DNA of 64,000 nucleotides from Sporothrix humicola (Eukaryota > Ascomycota > Sordariomycetes > Ophiostomatales > Ophiostomataceae): the NCBI GenBank assembly GCA_021396245.1, contig WNYE01000095.1, positions 62,001 through 126,000 of the forward strand. Reading direction: 5' to 3'. This document shows, piece after piece, positions 33,264 to 44,799 of the stretch. Numbering within the stretch: position 1 is the stretch's first letter; every line of letters starts with the position of its first letter. The notes below the pieces were generated by a model. The model was not told the DNA's origin. It saw only the letters and a program-made list of their open reading frames with translations, and made no database searches. The translations under genes were made by a program, and so were the position numbers.

Positions 33264-34254
33264 ATGGCAGACAACAGCAAGCCGGCCGCGAACGGCAAGG
33301 CAATCACGGCCGAGGAACTGATTGCAGGTAGGCGATACACATCTGTGACAATGGACGACCCGAGGAAGCTGCGCAACTCTGGCAGGTGCAATAAGAACAT
33401 CACCTGCTAACATTTGTCCCCCAGAACTCGGCGTCGTGCCCACACCCAAGGTCGCCGGCGACTGGACGGTCGACAAGGCCACGGAGGCCATTTACGGCAA
33501 AGACGCCAAGCCCGCCGAGAACTCGACCTCTCCTCTCCCCTACTTTCACCTGCTGGAACTCTTGAAGACAACCAAACGCGAAGGCTGGCGCCGGTTCGGC
33601 ATCGCGCACGGCGAGTCCATTGCCGACCACATGTACCGCATGTCGCTCATCAGCATGCTGGCGCCGCCGCAGCTTGCTTCCCGGCTGGACATGAACCGGT
33701 GCATCAAGATGTGCCTGGTGCACGACATGGCGGAGGCGCTGGTCGGCGACATCACGCCGGTCGACGGCGTGCCCAAGCCCGAGAAGAACCGGCGGGAGGC
33801 GTCGACCATGGACTACATTACAGGGACGCTGCTGGGCCAGGTGGGGGGCGCGAATGCCGGCGCGGTGGGCCAGGAGATCCGCTCTGTCTGGCAAGAATAC
33901 GAGGACTCGCTGACGCCGGAGAGCCACTTTGTGCACGACGTCGACAAGATGGAGCTCCTCCTCCAAATGCACGAGTACGAGAAGCGCGGCGAGGGCCACC
34001 TGGATTTGGGCGAGTTTGCGTACGTGGCGACCAAGATGGCCCTGCCGGAGACGCGGGCGTGGGCGGCCGAGCTCCTGCGGGAGCGCGAGGCGCTGTGGCG
34101 GTCGCGGGGCCAGGCGCCCAACGGGCAGCCGACGATGCCCGAGCTGGGCGTGGAGGGCACAAAGACGAACGGAACGACAAACGGCCACGTCGAGGAGCAC
34201 CAGCGCCTGCAGGACGAGTACTACAAGCGTGACAAAACGGGCGCTGAGCAGTGA
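33264..34254 (+). CDS. HD-domain phosphohydrolase, HDDC2/YfbR-like 5'-deoxynucleotidase
   Basis: Two exons: 33264-33327 and 33425-34254, 297 aa, with a 97-bp intron (GTAGGC donor, GCTAAC branch site, CCCCAG acceptor), restoring EELIAELGVVPTPKVAGDW. The HD fold is visible: His90 in ESIADHMYRMS, the metal-binding His121-Asp122 in MCLVHDMAEALVGDITP, and a later Asp in FVHDVDKMELLLQMHEYEKR. Members dephosphorylate deoxynucleoside 5'-monophosphates and are cytosolic. The C-terminal ~50 residues are a hydrophilic fungal extension. A single conserved HD gene of this type is normal for fungi. Confidence 0.88.
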
Positions 34255-35053
34255 TGCTGTGAGAGATGTGGGTGAATTGACAATGGCGATAGAGGACGGA
34301 CACGGTAGAGCATAGAACAGACTGGCAACGGCACTTGTATTTTGCATTTTGTTTCCTGCATTTTCTTGTTTGGTATTTCATGGTTTTTGGTTTTGGTTTC
34401 GGTTGGTTTGGCCTTTGGGTTTGGGTTAGCGGTATTACAGAGCAACAGCGATAGCGAAAGCAATGCATATCGCTTGAGGGAAAGCAAACTGCAATGGGGA
34501 ATGGTGTCTCTCGCTGGTCGCGATTCAATTCAGCCTTTTGTATGAGGCGCTATTTGAGTGCCTTGCGCCAAGCCCAAAATGGTCGTTCGACCGCTAACAC
34601 CTCGCTAACACCACTAACACAGCCAGCATCACGGACGTCGTTGAGAAAGCCTCACTTGCAAAGGCAGTTTTGTCTGTAATTCAGGTGCCTAGCGAGACGA
34701 TGATGATGTTTTAGAAAAAGAAGAGAAGAAAAAAGGAATAAAGGACAAGGCTGTCGCCAATTGAGCGCCATTCAGCGCCAATACGTCAATTCACCGACAT
34801 CAGTCCGCTGAGTATCGCACAAAGCGCCCTGAAATACCGAAATACTGCAGCCTGGACAGGCACCGACATAACCCTCTTCTTTTTTGTTTTGAATTCAGGG
34901 GAAGCGCAACTACAGAGAAAGAAACTAGAAGAGTTGATTCAATTCCAGCTGGTGTATAAGAGCACGATACTGCCATTGGTTTTTATTGATTCCATTCGTT
35001 TCTCTCAATTATCAACCACATTTCACACCCTTCTCAAAATATATCTTCACAAG
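34255..35053. other. 0.8-kb intergenic region upstream of the 2EXR gene
   Basis: Contains the 3' flank of the HD gene, with a TTTGG-rich stretch at 34375-34425, and the promoter of the 2EXR gene. The downstream frame is open back to 34889 but begins with a non-ATG codon there. No gene seen. Confidence 0.45.
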
Positions 35054-36598
35054 ATGCAGACTGCACTGTTTATCCGACAACATCCTCCAGCAGGACTGGC
35101 AGGGAGACTTGCGCGGAGGTTGACATTGAGCAAGACCAAGAAAGATGATGAGGCGGAAGTGGTAGAATCAGTAGCAGAATCAGAGCCAGAACAAGAGCCA
35201 GGGCCGGAAGAAGAACCAGAGGCATCAACATCAACGCCACAGGAAGATGCAGACACAGCCGACAAAGACGCCCCTTCAGACACACCTTCAGATGCACCCT
35301 CCCTTCCCCCCCGCGTCACGTTCGCCGATCTGCCGGCCGAGATCCGCAGCGCCATCTGGACAGAAGCGCTGCCGCGGCGGGTGATTGGGCTGCGGCCGCT
35401 AGTGCCGGACGCGTACGACCGCGCCGCGACAACGAACCTCTTCGAGTACGACAACAACAACTACGACCACATTCCGTACGGCCAGGTGGTGCCGCCCTGC
35501 CCTCGGTCCGGCAGCGGCAGCCGCATGCCGCAGGTGCTGGCCAGCACGTGCTACGAGTCGCGGCAGGCGACTCTGAGAAGCGGCCGCTGGACAATCGGCG
35601 CCGAGGGCCAGCCGGTGTGGTACGACCCGTCGCGGGACACGATTTTGCTTAACAGCAAGCGGCCGGTGGACTACATGCTGCTGGGGCGGGCGACGCGGCC
35701 GGACGGGACCAGGACGCCGCCACGGCCGGCTTCTCCGGTGGGTGGCAGCAGCCGACAGGACGACGACGAAGTCTCCATCTGGCGGGTTCCGGTGGCCGGC
35801 CCGCCGCCACCCATGGCACCCGTTCTGCCCGGCCGGCTGCCCAACGCGCCGCCGCCCGTCAACCCGGCCAACACGGTCAGCATTGCCGACCTGGCGCAGC
35901 ACCAGCTGATTGGGTGCGTGGACGAGGCGATCCGCAGCGGCGGGTACATTGCCGTCGAGCATGCGCTGCTGTCGTCGCACATTGGCCGGCAAATCTTTCC
36001 TCTGCTGCAACGGTGCGCCCTTGTGGCCGAGGAGAGGCGCGATAAGAATCAAAAGAATGGTAGCCGCCGGCCAAAACAGCTGGCGCAGCTGCTGGTCTAC
36101 TTTGACGAGATTGTTTTGAGTGGCACGCGCGAGCAGGCGGTTGCCAGCGGTCTGTTCGGCACGGCCGCCTCTCCGGAAGAGCAAATGTTCTTTGTGCCGC
36201 TGAGCGACCGGCAGACTCTCCAAAGAATCCACGACATGCACAGGGTCAAGCCGCTGGAGACCGATGACAGCAGCGACAGCGACGACATCGACTCCCTCGG
36301 GACGCAGGGCCGCGCGCAGCTCCGCGGCAAGATTGGCGGCCTGCGCATGGGCAACGCCGGCTTCCTCAAGGAGCTGATGCGGCCGTCGCACACGGTTGGC
36401 AATCTGCGGATCCTGTCGATCCGCTTCCTGACGCACATTGGCAAGTGGCGCGCCGCGCAGATGAGCAACTCGACGGAGGAGCTGATTGCGCGCGCCATGG
36501 AGGAGGGGCTGCCGCCGCTGGAGCAGGCCATCCTGTTCCGGTTCAAGGAGGACGAGCCGAAGGAGGAGGCGAAGCCTGCGAGCGAGGCGAGCAGTTAA
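35054..36598 (+). CDS. 2EXR domain protein
   Basis: 514 aa, intronless, starting at the first in-frame ATG (35054). After an acidic, Glu/Pro-rich N-terminus (residues about 30-85) comes the 2EXR signature: VTFADLPAEIRSAIWTEALPRRVIGL, then VLASTCYESRQATL and VWYDPSRDTILLNSKR. This F-box-like domain is abundant in filamentous ascomycetes and its biochemical role is mostly unknown. The second half contains LAQLLVYFDEIVLSG and a terminal helix-rich region. A Pro-rich stretch (about 220-275) separates the two parts. Confidence 0.78.
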   Translation: MQTALFIRQHPPAGLAGRLARRLTLSKTKKDDEAEVVESVAESEPEQEPGPEEEPEASTSTPQEDADTADKDAPSDTPSDAPSLPPRVTFADLPAEIRSAIWTEALPRRVIGLRPLVPDAYDRAATTNLFEYDNNNYDHIPYGQVVPPCPRSGSGSRMPQVLASTCYESRQATLRSGRWTIGAEGQPVWYDPSRDTILLNSKRPVDYMLLGRATRPDGTRTPPRPASPVGGSSRQDDDEVSIWRVPVAGPPPPMAPVLPGRLPNAPPPVNPANTVSIADLAQHQLIGCVDEAIRSGGYIAVEHALLSSHIGRQIFPLLQRCALVAEERRDKNQKNGSRRPKQLAQLLVYFDEIVLSGTREQAVASGLFGTAASPEEQMFFVPLSDRQTLQRIHDMHRVKPLETDDSSDSDDIDSLGTQGRAQLRGKIGGLRMGNAGFLKELMRPSHTVGNLRILSIRFLTHIGKWRAAQMSNSTEELIARAMEEGLPPLEQAILFRFKEDEPKEEAKPASEASS

Positions 36599-36812
36599 AC
36601 ACACACAGACGATTACGAGTGAAGCGAGGACCAAAAGAGCGAGGGAAGAAGAGCGTATGTACTGTATTTTATTTGAATTCAAATGTCCATCCATGTCAGT
36701 ATACTATGTCCCTGAATATCCATATCCCGTAATGTCCATGCCCATGTCCATCCATATCCGTCCATAACTCCTGGTATCATTTTAATTTTGAATGCTACGC
36801 ATTACCCATCCT

Positions 36813-38240
36813 TCACCTCGGCAAATGCGCAATGCCGTCCAGCTCGTCCATGTAGTCGTCGAGCCCGTCCAACCCGTCCAACCCGTCCAGATCGTCCAGC
36901 TCGTCACCAGTGGTTGCACTGCTAAACAGCACACTAAAGTCGGCATACACGTCCTCCGTGTCGTCGTCGTCGTCGTAGCTGTCCGTCGCAGAGGCGTGCT
37001 CGCTGGCGGGGAAGGCGGTGCACTCGGCGTCGTCGTCTGCGTCAAAGGGTTCGTAGTGACGGTCGTGTCTGTAGTCCGCCTCTCTCTGCAGCCGGGACAG
37101 CACTTTTGGATCCTTGACCGGCCGGAGCTTGGGACTGCGCGAGACGGCTCGAACAATAGGCCGATGAGGCGACAATGGCGGAGACTTGGCGACAGTGGAG
37201 CCCGACACTGGTGCGAAGACGGCGGATGAGGAGACTGACACGGCGGGTGTTGTCGGTGCTGCCGCTGCTGTGGCTGTGGCTGTCGCCGTCGTTGTCACCC
37301 CCGGCACACGCCCGGCCGTCGACACCGGCACAATCGTAAACCGCGCATTGGCCATGTTGGCCATGAGCGACAAAGGGATTCCCGTCAGGGGCCGGCCAGC
37401 TGTGGACGCGGCTGTGGCTTCCGCGTAGAGTCGTCTCCTCAGGCGGTTGGCCATGGCCCCTCGCCTCAACGACTCGCTGGCGACGGGCGTGTGCGGGGCC
37501 TTGGCGCTGCCCAGGATGCGGCGGGCGTTCATAATGGCGGCCAACTTCAAGAACCGCTTGTCGCCCGAGGCGACGGACTCGCGGTTCAGGATGTGGGTGG
37601 CTGGCTGCGAAAAGGGCTGGGACAGCCGAGACGTGATCAAGAACCGGCGGAGCCGTCGCTTCTTGCAGCAGAGGGCGGCCGTGTTGGGGCCGTCGACGTC
37701 GGACAGGGCTCTCCTGCGCTTGAGGGAGGGCCGGCATGGTGGCGGTGGTGGGCATACTGATGGTAATGGCAATGGTGACGTATCCCGGGGAAGGACGATT
37801 GGTCCTGGTGTGCGTGGTGTGTCGTCGGTGGGTACAGAGTTTGATATTGAGTTTGATATTGATGATAATGGCTGCGTGGCTGTGGCTGGCGACGCTGGCG
37901 GCGTGTCGACCGATACATCGGCCTGTGCTGGATGGGATGCCGATATCCGCTGGGGAGGAGACTGTGAAGATGGTGGAGACGAGACAAAAGTTGAGGTTGA
38001 CCGCGGCCGGTGGTTCTCTCTCTGGGAGGGTGGTGGCCGTTCCTTTTTGACGACTTGGAGGTCCGGCAGTTGGCGGACATTATTTCTGCTGCTGTTGTCG
38101 TCGGGCCGTGGGTCCTGGACGTCGTGCGTCGAGTCATGGCTGCTGGAAACTGAATGGCCGGAACCGCCGGCTCCATTATCCCGGTGCCGCCATGGCCGGA
38201 ACGACTTGAACATTCCGAGGGAGTCGACCTGCGTGGCCAT
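36813..38240 (-). CDS. Uncharacterised fungal protein with acidic DLDGL-repeat C-terminus (475 aa)
   Basis: 475 aa, read as a single coding exon from MATQVDSLGMFKSFRPW. I recognise no named family. A central basic island near residues 180-275 (CKKRRLRRFLITSRLSQPF, then RFLKLAAIMNARRILGSAK) looks conserved and helical and could be a nuclear-localisation or protein-binding region. The flanks are Ser/Pro/Thr-rich and disordered. The C-terminal ~75 residues are strongly acidic, with DDDDDTEDVYADFSVLF and a tandem DGL repeat. The acidic tail with aromatic/Leu spacing resembles an activation or interaction region; that is inference. Directly upstream is a 3' splice-site-like tract ending at 38262, suggesting a 5'-UTR intron, and then an exceptionally long gene-free flank. 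Confidence 0.7.
   Translation of the reverse strand: MATQVDSLGMFKSFRPWRHRDNGAGGSGHSVSSSHDSTHDVQDPRPDDNSSRNNVRQLPDLQVVKKERPPPSQRENHRPRSTSTFVSSPPSSQSPPQRISASHPAQADVSVDTPPASPATATQPLSSISNSISNSVPTDDTPRTPGPIVLPRDTSPLPLPSVCPPPPPCRPSLKRRRALSDVDGPNTAALCCKKRRLRRFLITSRLSQPFSQPATHILNRESVASGDKRFLKLAAIMNARRILGSAKAPHTPVASESLRRGAMANRLRRRLYAEATAASTAGRPLTGIPLSLMANMANARFTIVPVSTAGRVPGVTTTATATATAAAAPTTPAVSVSSSAVFAPVSGSTVAKSPPLSPHRPIVRAVSRSPKLRPVKDPKVLSRLQREADYRHDRHYEPFDADDDAECTAFPASEHASATDSYDDDDDTEDVYADFSVLFSSATTGDELDDLDGLDGLDGLDDYMDELDGIAHLPR
36846..36902 (-). repeat. Tandem 9-bp repeat coding for DGL units
   Basis: Near-perfect tandem copies of GTCCAACCC/GTCCAGATC-type units on the plus strand (GACGGGTTG on the coding strand) encode repeated Asp-Gly-Leu within the acidic C-terminus of the 475-aa protein. 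Confidence 0.75.
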
Positions 38241-38261
38241 TTTGGCGGTCCGTTGGCCTGA

Positions 38262-38290
38262 CTGAAAAAAAAAAAAAGAAAAAAAGAAAT
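38262..38290 (-). promoter_or_regulatory. Candidate 3' splice site of a 5'-UTR intron
   Basis: On the minus strand a pyrimidine tract of about 25 T with two C ends in CAG at 38264-38262, 22 bases before the start codon of the 475-aa gene. The donor cannot be placed confidently. Confidence 0.4.
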
Positions 38291-41200
38291 GCTGTAGCAC
38301 CGCAAGGGCTTCCGTCACGGGGTCATGTCATGGCGGCAGTCTGTGAGTACGGTGAAGTTGACGGATGAGTGGATGTGAATGTGAGTGAGAGCAGACGGCT
38401 AAATACCGGCAGAGTCGTCGTCGTCAGCTTTGGTGAGTTTAAGTTGTCGTTGAATCAATCGTGAGTGAACAATGATGAGATGGGATGAGAGCGAGCCGTG
38501 GAAAGAGTGTGGGGAAGTCAGTGTTATAAAGTCCGGTGCGACGAGGGGAGAGAGAGGTGAGTGAAGGAATGAGTGAGGTCAAGAGGGAAGAGGAATAAAA
38601 AAAGGTAAAAAGAAGGAGAGATGAAGACAATATTCAAGGTCACTCTGGTCCACTGACGATAAAATATACTGACAGAGAAAAAAGACACCGAGAAGTAAAC
38701 GAAACGTCGAGTCGTGTGCTCTGGAGGAAAAGGGAGGAAAGGGGGACGAGAGGTTGAAGTAAGAATTCAAAAAGGCAAGAGGTAAGAATCCGACGAAAGG
38801 AATCCGACAAAAGGAAATCCCAAGAAAGAAGAGGGGGTGGTGTGAGGCGGAAGCCGGGTCCACTCCACGTCTGGGTCTGGCTTCTGGGTCTAGGTACAGG
38901 CCTGCAGAGAAAAAGGTAAAAAGAGCCTGGCTGAATCTGGGGTCGTGCAGGTCAAGGTGCAGGTTGAGGTACAGGCGCAGGTGCGCGTGAGGGGAGTGCA
39001 GTTGTGCAGTTGTGCAGTTGTGGCGGTTGTGTCCGTTCAAGTACTCCGTACTCTCTGTGCGCCGTGCGCCGTGGAGTCGTCACCTTTTGCGTTTGTCAAA
39101 TGAAAAGAGTCGCAAATGAAAGCAAGAAGGAGAACAGACAAGAGCGACAAAAAGCGACAGCGACACGGACCACGTCAAGTGGAGGACACGAGTGGATGTG
39201 CAAAGGATTGTGGGAAGAGTGAGAGAAAGGAAAGAGGAGACGATGTCCGACTCGACAACTCGATTCGTGGTTCTCGTCTCTTTTTGTCTTTTTTTCGTCT
39301 TTTCACTGCAGTCTTCTCCACAAAATCCAAACAGCCGGGTAAGTTGGGGGTTGAGGAGAGAAGTCACTGTCAGAAAAGGGAAAAAGATGGCAGGAAAGGA
39401 GGAAGGAAGGAGGAGCTGACGAGGAGACGACGACTCGAAAGAGGGGGCGTGCAAAGTGCAAAAGTAAAGTATTCCCGTGCTCTGTTCCAGGGTGCAATGG
39501 GAAGGTGCAGGTTGCAAGGGTGCCGGCCAGGGTGCTACTCTGAGAAATGCCAGGCGAGCCAGAGCCAGGGTCTGACAGCGGAGGTGTGAGACCTCTGGAG
39601 GAGACGAGTCGAAGGTAACTTTGATTTGCGAGGCGGAGTCTGGGAGAGAAAGCAAAAGCGGGACAAGACAGAAACCAAGACAAGACGAGAACAGGCTAGG
39701 CTATTAAAAGATCGGTGACGGGTGATGGGCGCACTTGTAACGTGCAAGAGTACAATTCCGTGTAAGTCGGAGGAATGAAAAGTGGAAAGAGGGGACACTA
39801 AGAGAAGAAGAAACAAGTCGAACATGTCGAGGAAAAGAAGTCGAACAAGTCGAAGCAGAGTCTGTACACGTTGACCACGAGACTTGTCAAAGACGTTGAC
39901 CGACGCGGTGCCGTTGAGGGGAGCGGAAGAGTAATACACAGTACACAGTTTTGTTGAACCCAAACTCTTCTGTGTCCCAATCCAGGCCGTCAATTGACAA
40001 AAGAGGGTGTGCAGCCCCGGAACACAAGGTGGAGGGATCAAGACAAACGAGGAAAGAGGAGACGAGAGCGACAAGGGCGGATAAGGGCAACAGAAAGAGA
40101 ACCAAGAAAACCAATATTCTGACAATTCAAAAGTGTAATGGTGGGTACAACGTATTCTTGCTTGTCCCTTTCAGGGCCAACCCTGGGCGAGGCTGCGGCC
40201 AGAACAGTGCCTGGGAGACACGATGCAACCTGGGTCTGGGGAAAGAGACAAAAGAAGAGGGGGAGGCAAAGAAAGAAAGGAAAGATGTGCAGAGGCAAAG
40301 GCAAAAGGGCGAGAAGTTATGTCGGCCGTCTTGTCTTTTGTCACAAATCAAAGCGACCTAATTTGTGACCTTATTGTGACCTCTTTGAATTTGCCGGCCG
40401 CGGAGAGGAAGGAGTGCGACACTCGACATACTTTCCTCCGTATTACAGTGCAACACAACGCAAAAAAGAACAAATTCAACCCAGCCTGTCCAGCCCGCCC
40501 AGCAAAATAAATGCAAGTCTCCTGCACGCCTGCATGTCCAGATGCACGAAGCCGGGGCGGAGAAGCCAGAGACAGACAGAGGCAAGCCAAAGACAAGAGA
40601 GGTAAAAAGGCAAAACCCCAGACTCTATTGTCAGCTCTCCACAGTCACATCTTGTTCCGTACGACCTTCTTTTTCTTGGTACCACCGAGTCGACTGAAAA
40701 TGAAAGTGCACATTTTGAATTCAGTACGTCCCCAATGAGGTCGACTTTCACTTTGTTTGCCACATTTGTCGTCTCTTCTTTTCTGTGTTGTAGTCGGCCC
40801 TGCCGTTGTTTTGCCTCCCCCTTTTCTGTTCTATGAGTCTTTTATGTACTCTCATTCTTTCTCTCCTTCTTGAGACATTCTCTGCTTTCTTTTTCGTTCT
40901 TATGCGAGTAACTTATTTGTTTGTACTCTCCTCTCTGTGTTGGTGGCTTGAATAAATGATTCATTTCTTTGCTGGCTGTCGGTGCCGGTGTCGCCGATCT
41001 GGGGAGCTGGGGAACGAAATGAAGAAAAATCAAATTTGCTGGGACCTGGCAGCTGGGACTTACGACTGAGAAAGAGTGACTTGTCATGTTTTGAGAGTAC
41101 TCCTCTCTGGTTCAGCACATTTCTGAGAAAGCTTGCCACAAAACAAGGAGAGTGAGCCTCAGAATGCCAAGGCTTTCAAACGAGAAACAAAAAATGAGAA

Positions 41201-44200
41201 AATGAGGAGACAAAAGACAAGATGAGGATACAGAAGAGAGCCGCCTCGAGACGAGCAAGGTCTGTCACGAGAAGAAGGAGAATCGAACGTGCCCAGCCCG
41301 ACGATCTTTGCATTTGCAGGCAGACAAGCAAGACGAGAGTCCGTCTCTTCAGGCACCTTGTATCTTGTATCCTCTTACCTACTAAAACCATATTCCGAGG
41401 TGTGATGTGACCAGGGGACCCGACTTGGACATTAGCTTCGCGATCTGGGATATCTGGGAATATCTGGTCAATCTGGGTTGATCCTGTGATGCACGAGAAG
41501 CACGAAAGGAGGGAACTAAAGAAACTAAAAACAAGAGCTAGAAGATGAGGCGAACGTCAAGTCAACAGATGGCAGATGCAGTTGGAGGCCGAATGCGAGG
41601 AACATCCTACACGCTAATATTCAGTAACACCTCCCAAAGTGACAGGTGATGAGATGCCACCCTCCTTTTTCTGTGTCTGTGTTTGCCCCCTGGCGAACTT
41701 GAGAGACAAGTCTCGACCCCGACTGTTGCAGGGAGGGCATCAGCAAAAAGAGCAAAAAGAAAGCAAGACGACGTTGTCTCTCACCCTTTCGTTAAAGACC
41801 CTGTAGAGTGTCGGCCTGTCCAGCCCGCCTCTGCACCCATTTACGTACGACGTATTACGACTGCAACCTTGACGAGAGGAAGAGAGAGACGAGGAGACGA
41901 GTACTCCGAAAAGTCCCCTCCATTTGATGCGCCTCTTTTGTGCGCCTCCTCCTCATCCCCATTTTACTTTCTTTTTCCTCGTTTAACTCTTTTGGCCTTT
42001 GTCCCGGTCACTTGGGAAGGGGAAGAGGAGAAGAAGAAGAAAAAAAAAAGCGAGATCTGACAGATGAATAGAAAATGGGGCACTCGTCTGTTTCAACGAT
42101 TTACATTGCTGGAAATGAAAAGAATAAACGAAGGCTGCGAATAAAACACGCATGTTTGATTTCTCATTGGCTGTTTCGACGCAATTTTTCAACGCGCGTG
42201 ACCACCAAAAGAAGGAGGGGAGTGTTGTCGACGCTGTCGACGCTATTGCTTTTTCTGTTCTCCAGGGCGGCACCCTCGAATAAAAAGAGCTGGACAAATT
42301 GAGACGACACATATTTATTCCCCTGCATCCTTGGGGAAATCCTTGCGACTCCTATTGGTGAGATGCACTTGCACTTTGGATCTTTTGCCTGCCCTCTCAA
42401 CTCTTGGCTCGAAACGGAATTAAAGTCCTCACCGAGAGGCCGTGGGAGAATTTGAATAATGAATGGCTCGTGTCTCTTCATCTTCATCAACAAATCCATC
42501 GATTGTTGTCTGTCGTTGTCGATTGTCGTCGTCTTTGTCTCGCCTCTTTTCACCCTATTACCTAAAAAGTCGTTAAAAATGTCCGTCCGCAGCGCTACAG
42601 TGCAAGGCCCGTCGCTAGCCCGCGGGCACTCCCTCGACGGGCAGAAAATAGGGCCCGCAGGGCAAAAAGACAGGGACAGGGACAAAGGAGATCAGAATGC
42701 GAAAGCACTGACAATAAAAGAGGAAATCCAAAAGAGGGGAAATGCAGTGAGAATCTGCAGGTTTTCGACAGGCAAAAGGCAATTTACAGTGACCCACAGC
42801 CTGACGAGTGTTTCTTGGCGTCTTTGGAGTCTCATCTTTCGTAGGCGCCGTTGGGCAGCCTTTTTCCATGTTATGGGACGATTTCGCTCGTCGCGATGGC
42901 AAGTATTTGCGCGTCTGGGAAAAGCAAGCTTCATCACACGATGTCTTTTGTGAATAACTGTATTGCCGTCCAACTTGACAAAAGCAAGATAGTCGTCCGG
43001 GAATAACGACAAGAAAGAATGAAGACGACAAGAAGAGCATCTCGGTGAAGTGAAAGGAATAAAAAGGACGGCCCTGCCTGAGACCCTGTGCTGATCTCTC
43101 ACAGCCTCCAAACTGCAAAATTGACGGCGTGCTCCGACAGAGGTCATGGCATGGTCCCTGCGCGTGGACGAGTGCGGCTGTCGCCGACGAGGTGTGTTCA
43201 GCTCGCATACGCGTAAAGTGGAAGAATGCAAAGAGGCTGTCGCTCGTGTTGTAGCTTATGCTGTCGCTCACCTTGACTGCGAACTCTTGTCTTTTGTCTT
43301 TTGTCGTCGCAAGTTTAATGCCCGACCTCCGTCTTTTTGTCCGTCTTTTGTCAGAACGCAGAGCACGTCAACTGCGACGCGAAGCACGGCGTGCAGGGTC
43401 CATGACTCGTGCACGATGGGGTCATCGCGGGCTGCCAGATCACGACTGTCACGACTGCGGAGGGTAATACAAAACAAGTATGGAGTAATACCCCGGACTT
43501 TGGACTTTAACGGTGCGTGCCATTGTTTACAAATACACTCTTGCTTGTCTCCAACACCTTGGATTGCTTTGAAAAGGACCGGCCGTGTTTACTAAGGTCT
43601 GTTCCCGTTTTTGTCTGCTTCTGTCTTCTCGACCTGGTATTCCCCATTGTATTGTGACCTGTCATTCTTGTCCCCAGAATACGGCCCAGAATTGCCCAGA
43701 ATTACCCAAAAGTGCCCCTGGATCCTTACTTTGCCTCCCGTTTCAATATTTGCAGTCCCAAAGTCGAAGAAGAAGGTCGCACTTTGCCAATGCCAATATT
43801 CCAGCACCAGCTTTCAGCTTTGACTCTGATTGCAACGTATCTCACATCGTATGCGTATTTCGCTTCCAGTTTTTTGTTTGCATCGGGGCATTTATTTCTT
43901 GGTATTTGATTTCTGGGATTTCAATCGTATTCTTCACATCATTCACGGTGCGTTTATTCCGCTCGACCATTTGATTGATGTCTGATTGATGTCTTTGGAG
44001 ATGCGGAGGTTTTGGTGTTGGCCGAAGTGTTGTTGCTGTAGTACCTAAAATGGCCTAGCATACAGCGCCACACGCTGTACTTTCAGTGGACAATAGCAGA
44101 CCAGCAGAACCAACATGCCACTCCCCCGCTGTAAACCTATGCCCGTCAGAAACCATCAGCACTTAGTTCATCCTTACCCGCGCTGTGGTGGCCTTGTGCC

Positions 44201-44799
44201 CTTGGTCTCTTTTGCCAATGCATTGTGCATCGTCCAACGGATGTCTTTTCTGCGACGTCACAACAACATCTCAAGCTTCACCCTCGTACTGTCCTAACTA
44301 GATTTAAACCGTTGAATCGGAAATGCCCAACATTTTTGTGCCTTCACACTTCTACACGGTATTTTGCCCCATTCCCCCAGACGCCCCAGACTTGAACTTT
44401 AGCATGTTGGGGCTGCCCCAGGCGCCGGCCCATCACGTGCAAGATGCCTCGGCTCAGCAGCCAAAAAGCTCCCTTTTTGGGGCCGTCTTGGAGCTATCAA
44501 CTGCCGTTTCGTTGAGACCAAAGCGAGACGACCAAGAGCGCGAGGTCGCGAGCTGGGCGGGACGGAAATGCAAAATGGTTGAACTTGAACGAGAGTCGGA
44601 TCTCCCGTCACAACCTTTTTCGATCATCTGAACGTCTCAAAGCAAACAAGATATACGCGCCGTGCATTTGCATCATCTCGTCTAGAGCAATCGAGCTTCT
44701 ACGACAAACGCCTGTCCATCTCCATCACATCTACGTCACCGAATGGACTGACCTCTCCAACACCGCCCTTCCTTTTTTTCCCTCCTCAACACAACCACA
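38291..44799. other. 6.5-kb region without a supportable gene
   Basis: From about 38.3 to 40.6 kb the plus strand is conspicuously purine-rich (the minus strand CT-rich), as in leaders of minus-strand genes here. 40.6-43.6 kb is mixed, and the last few hundred bases before 44800 are CT-rich leader of the thioesterase gene. Open frames of 60-220 codons occur on both strands, but they overlap one another, are Ser/Phe/Leu- or Lys/Arg-rich from low complexity, and match no family. No tRNA, rRNA or transposon features were found. TACTCCGTA lies at 39042-39050 and GTACGACGTA at 41845-41854. Confidence 0.55.

Noticed and set aside
35399..36694. 431-codon minus-strand frame
   Set aside because: Shadow of the 2EXR gene; composition dominated by Arg/Val/Gln/His, typical of antisense.
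42459..42953. 164-codon plus-strand frame in the gene-free block
   Set aside because: Mixed low-complexity sequence without GC3 bias; a competing minus-strand frame overlaps it and no family pattern is seen.
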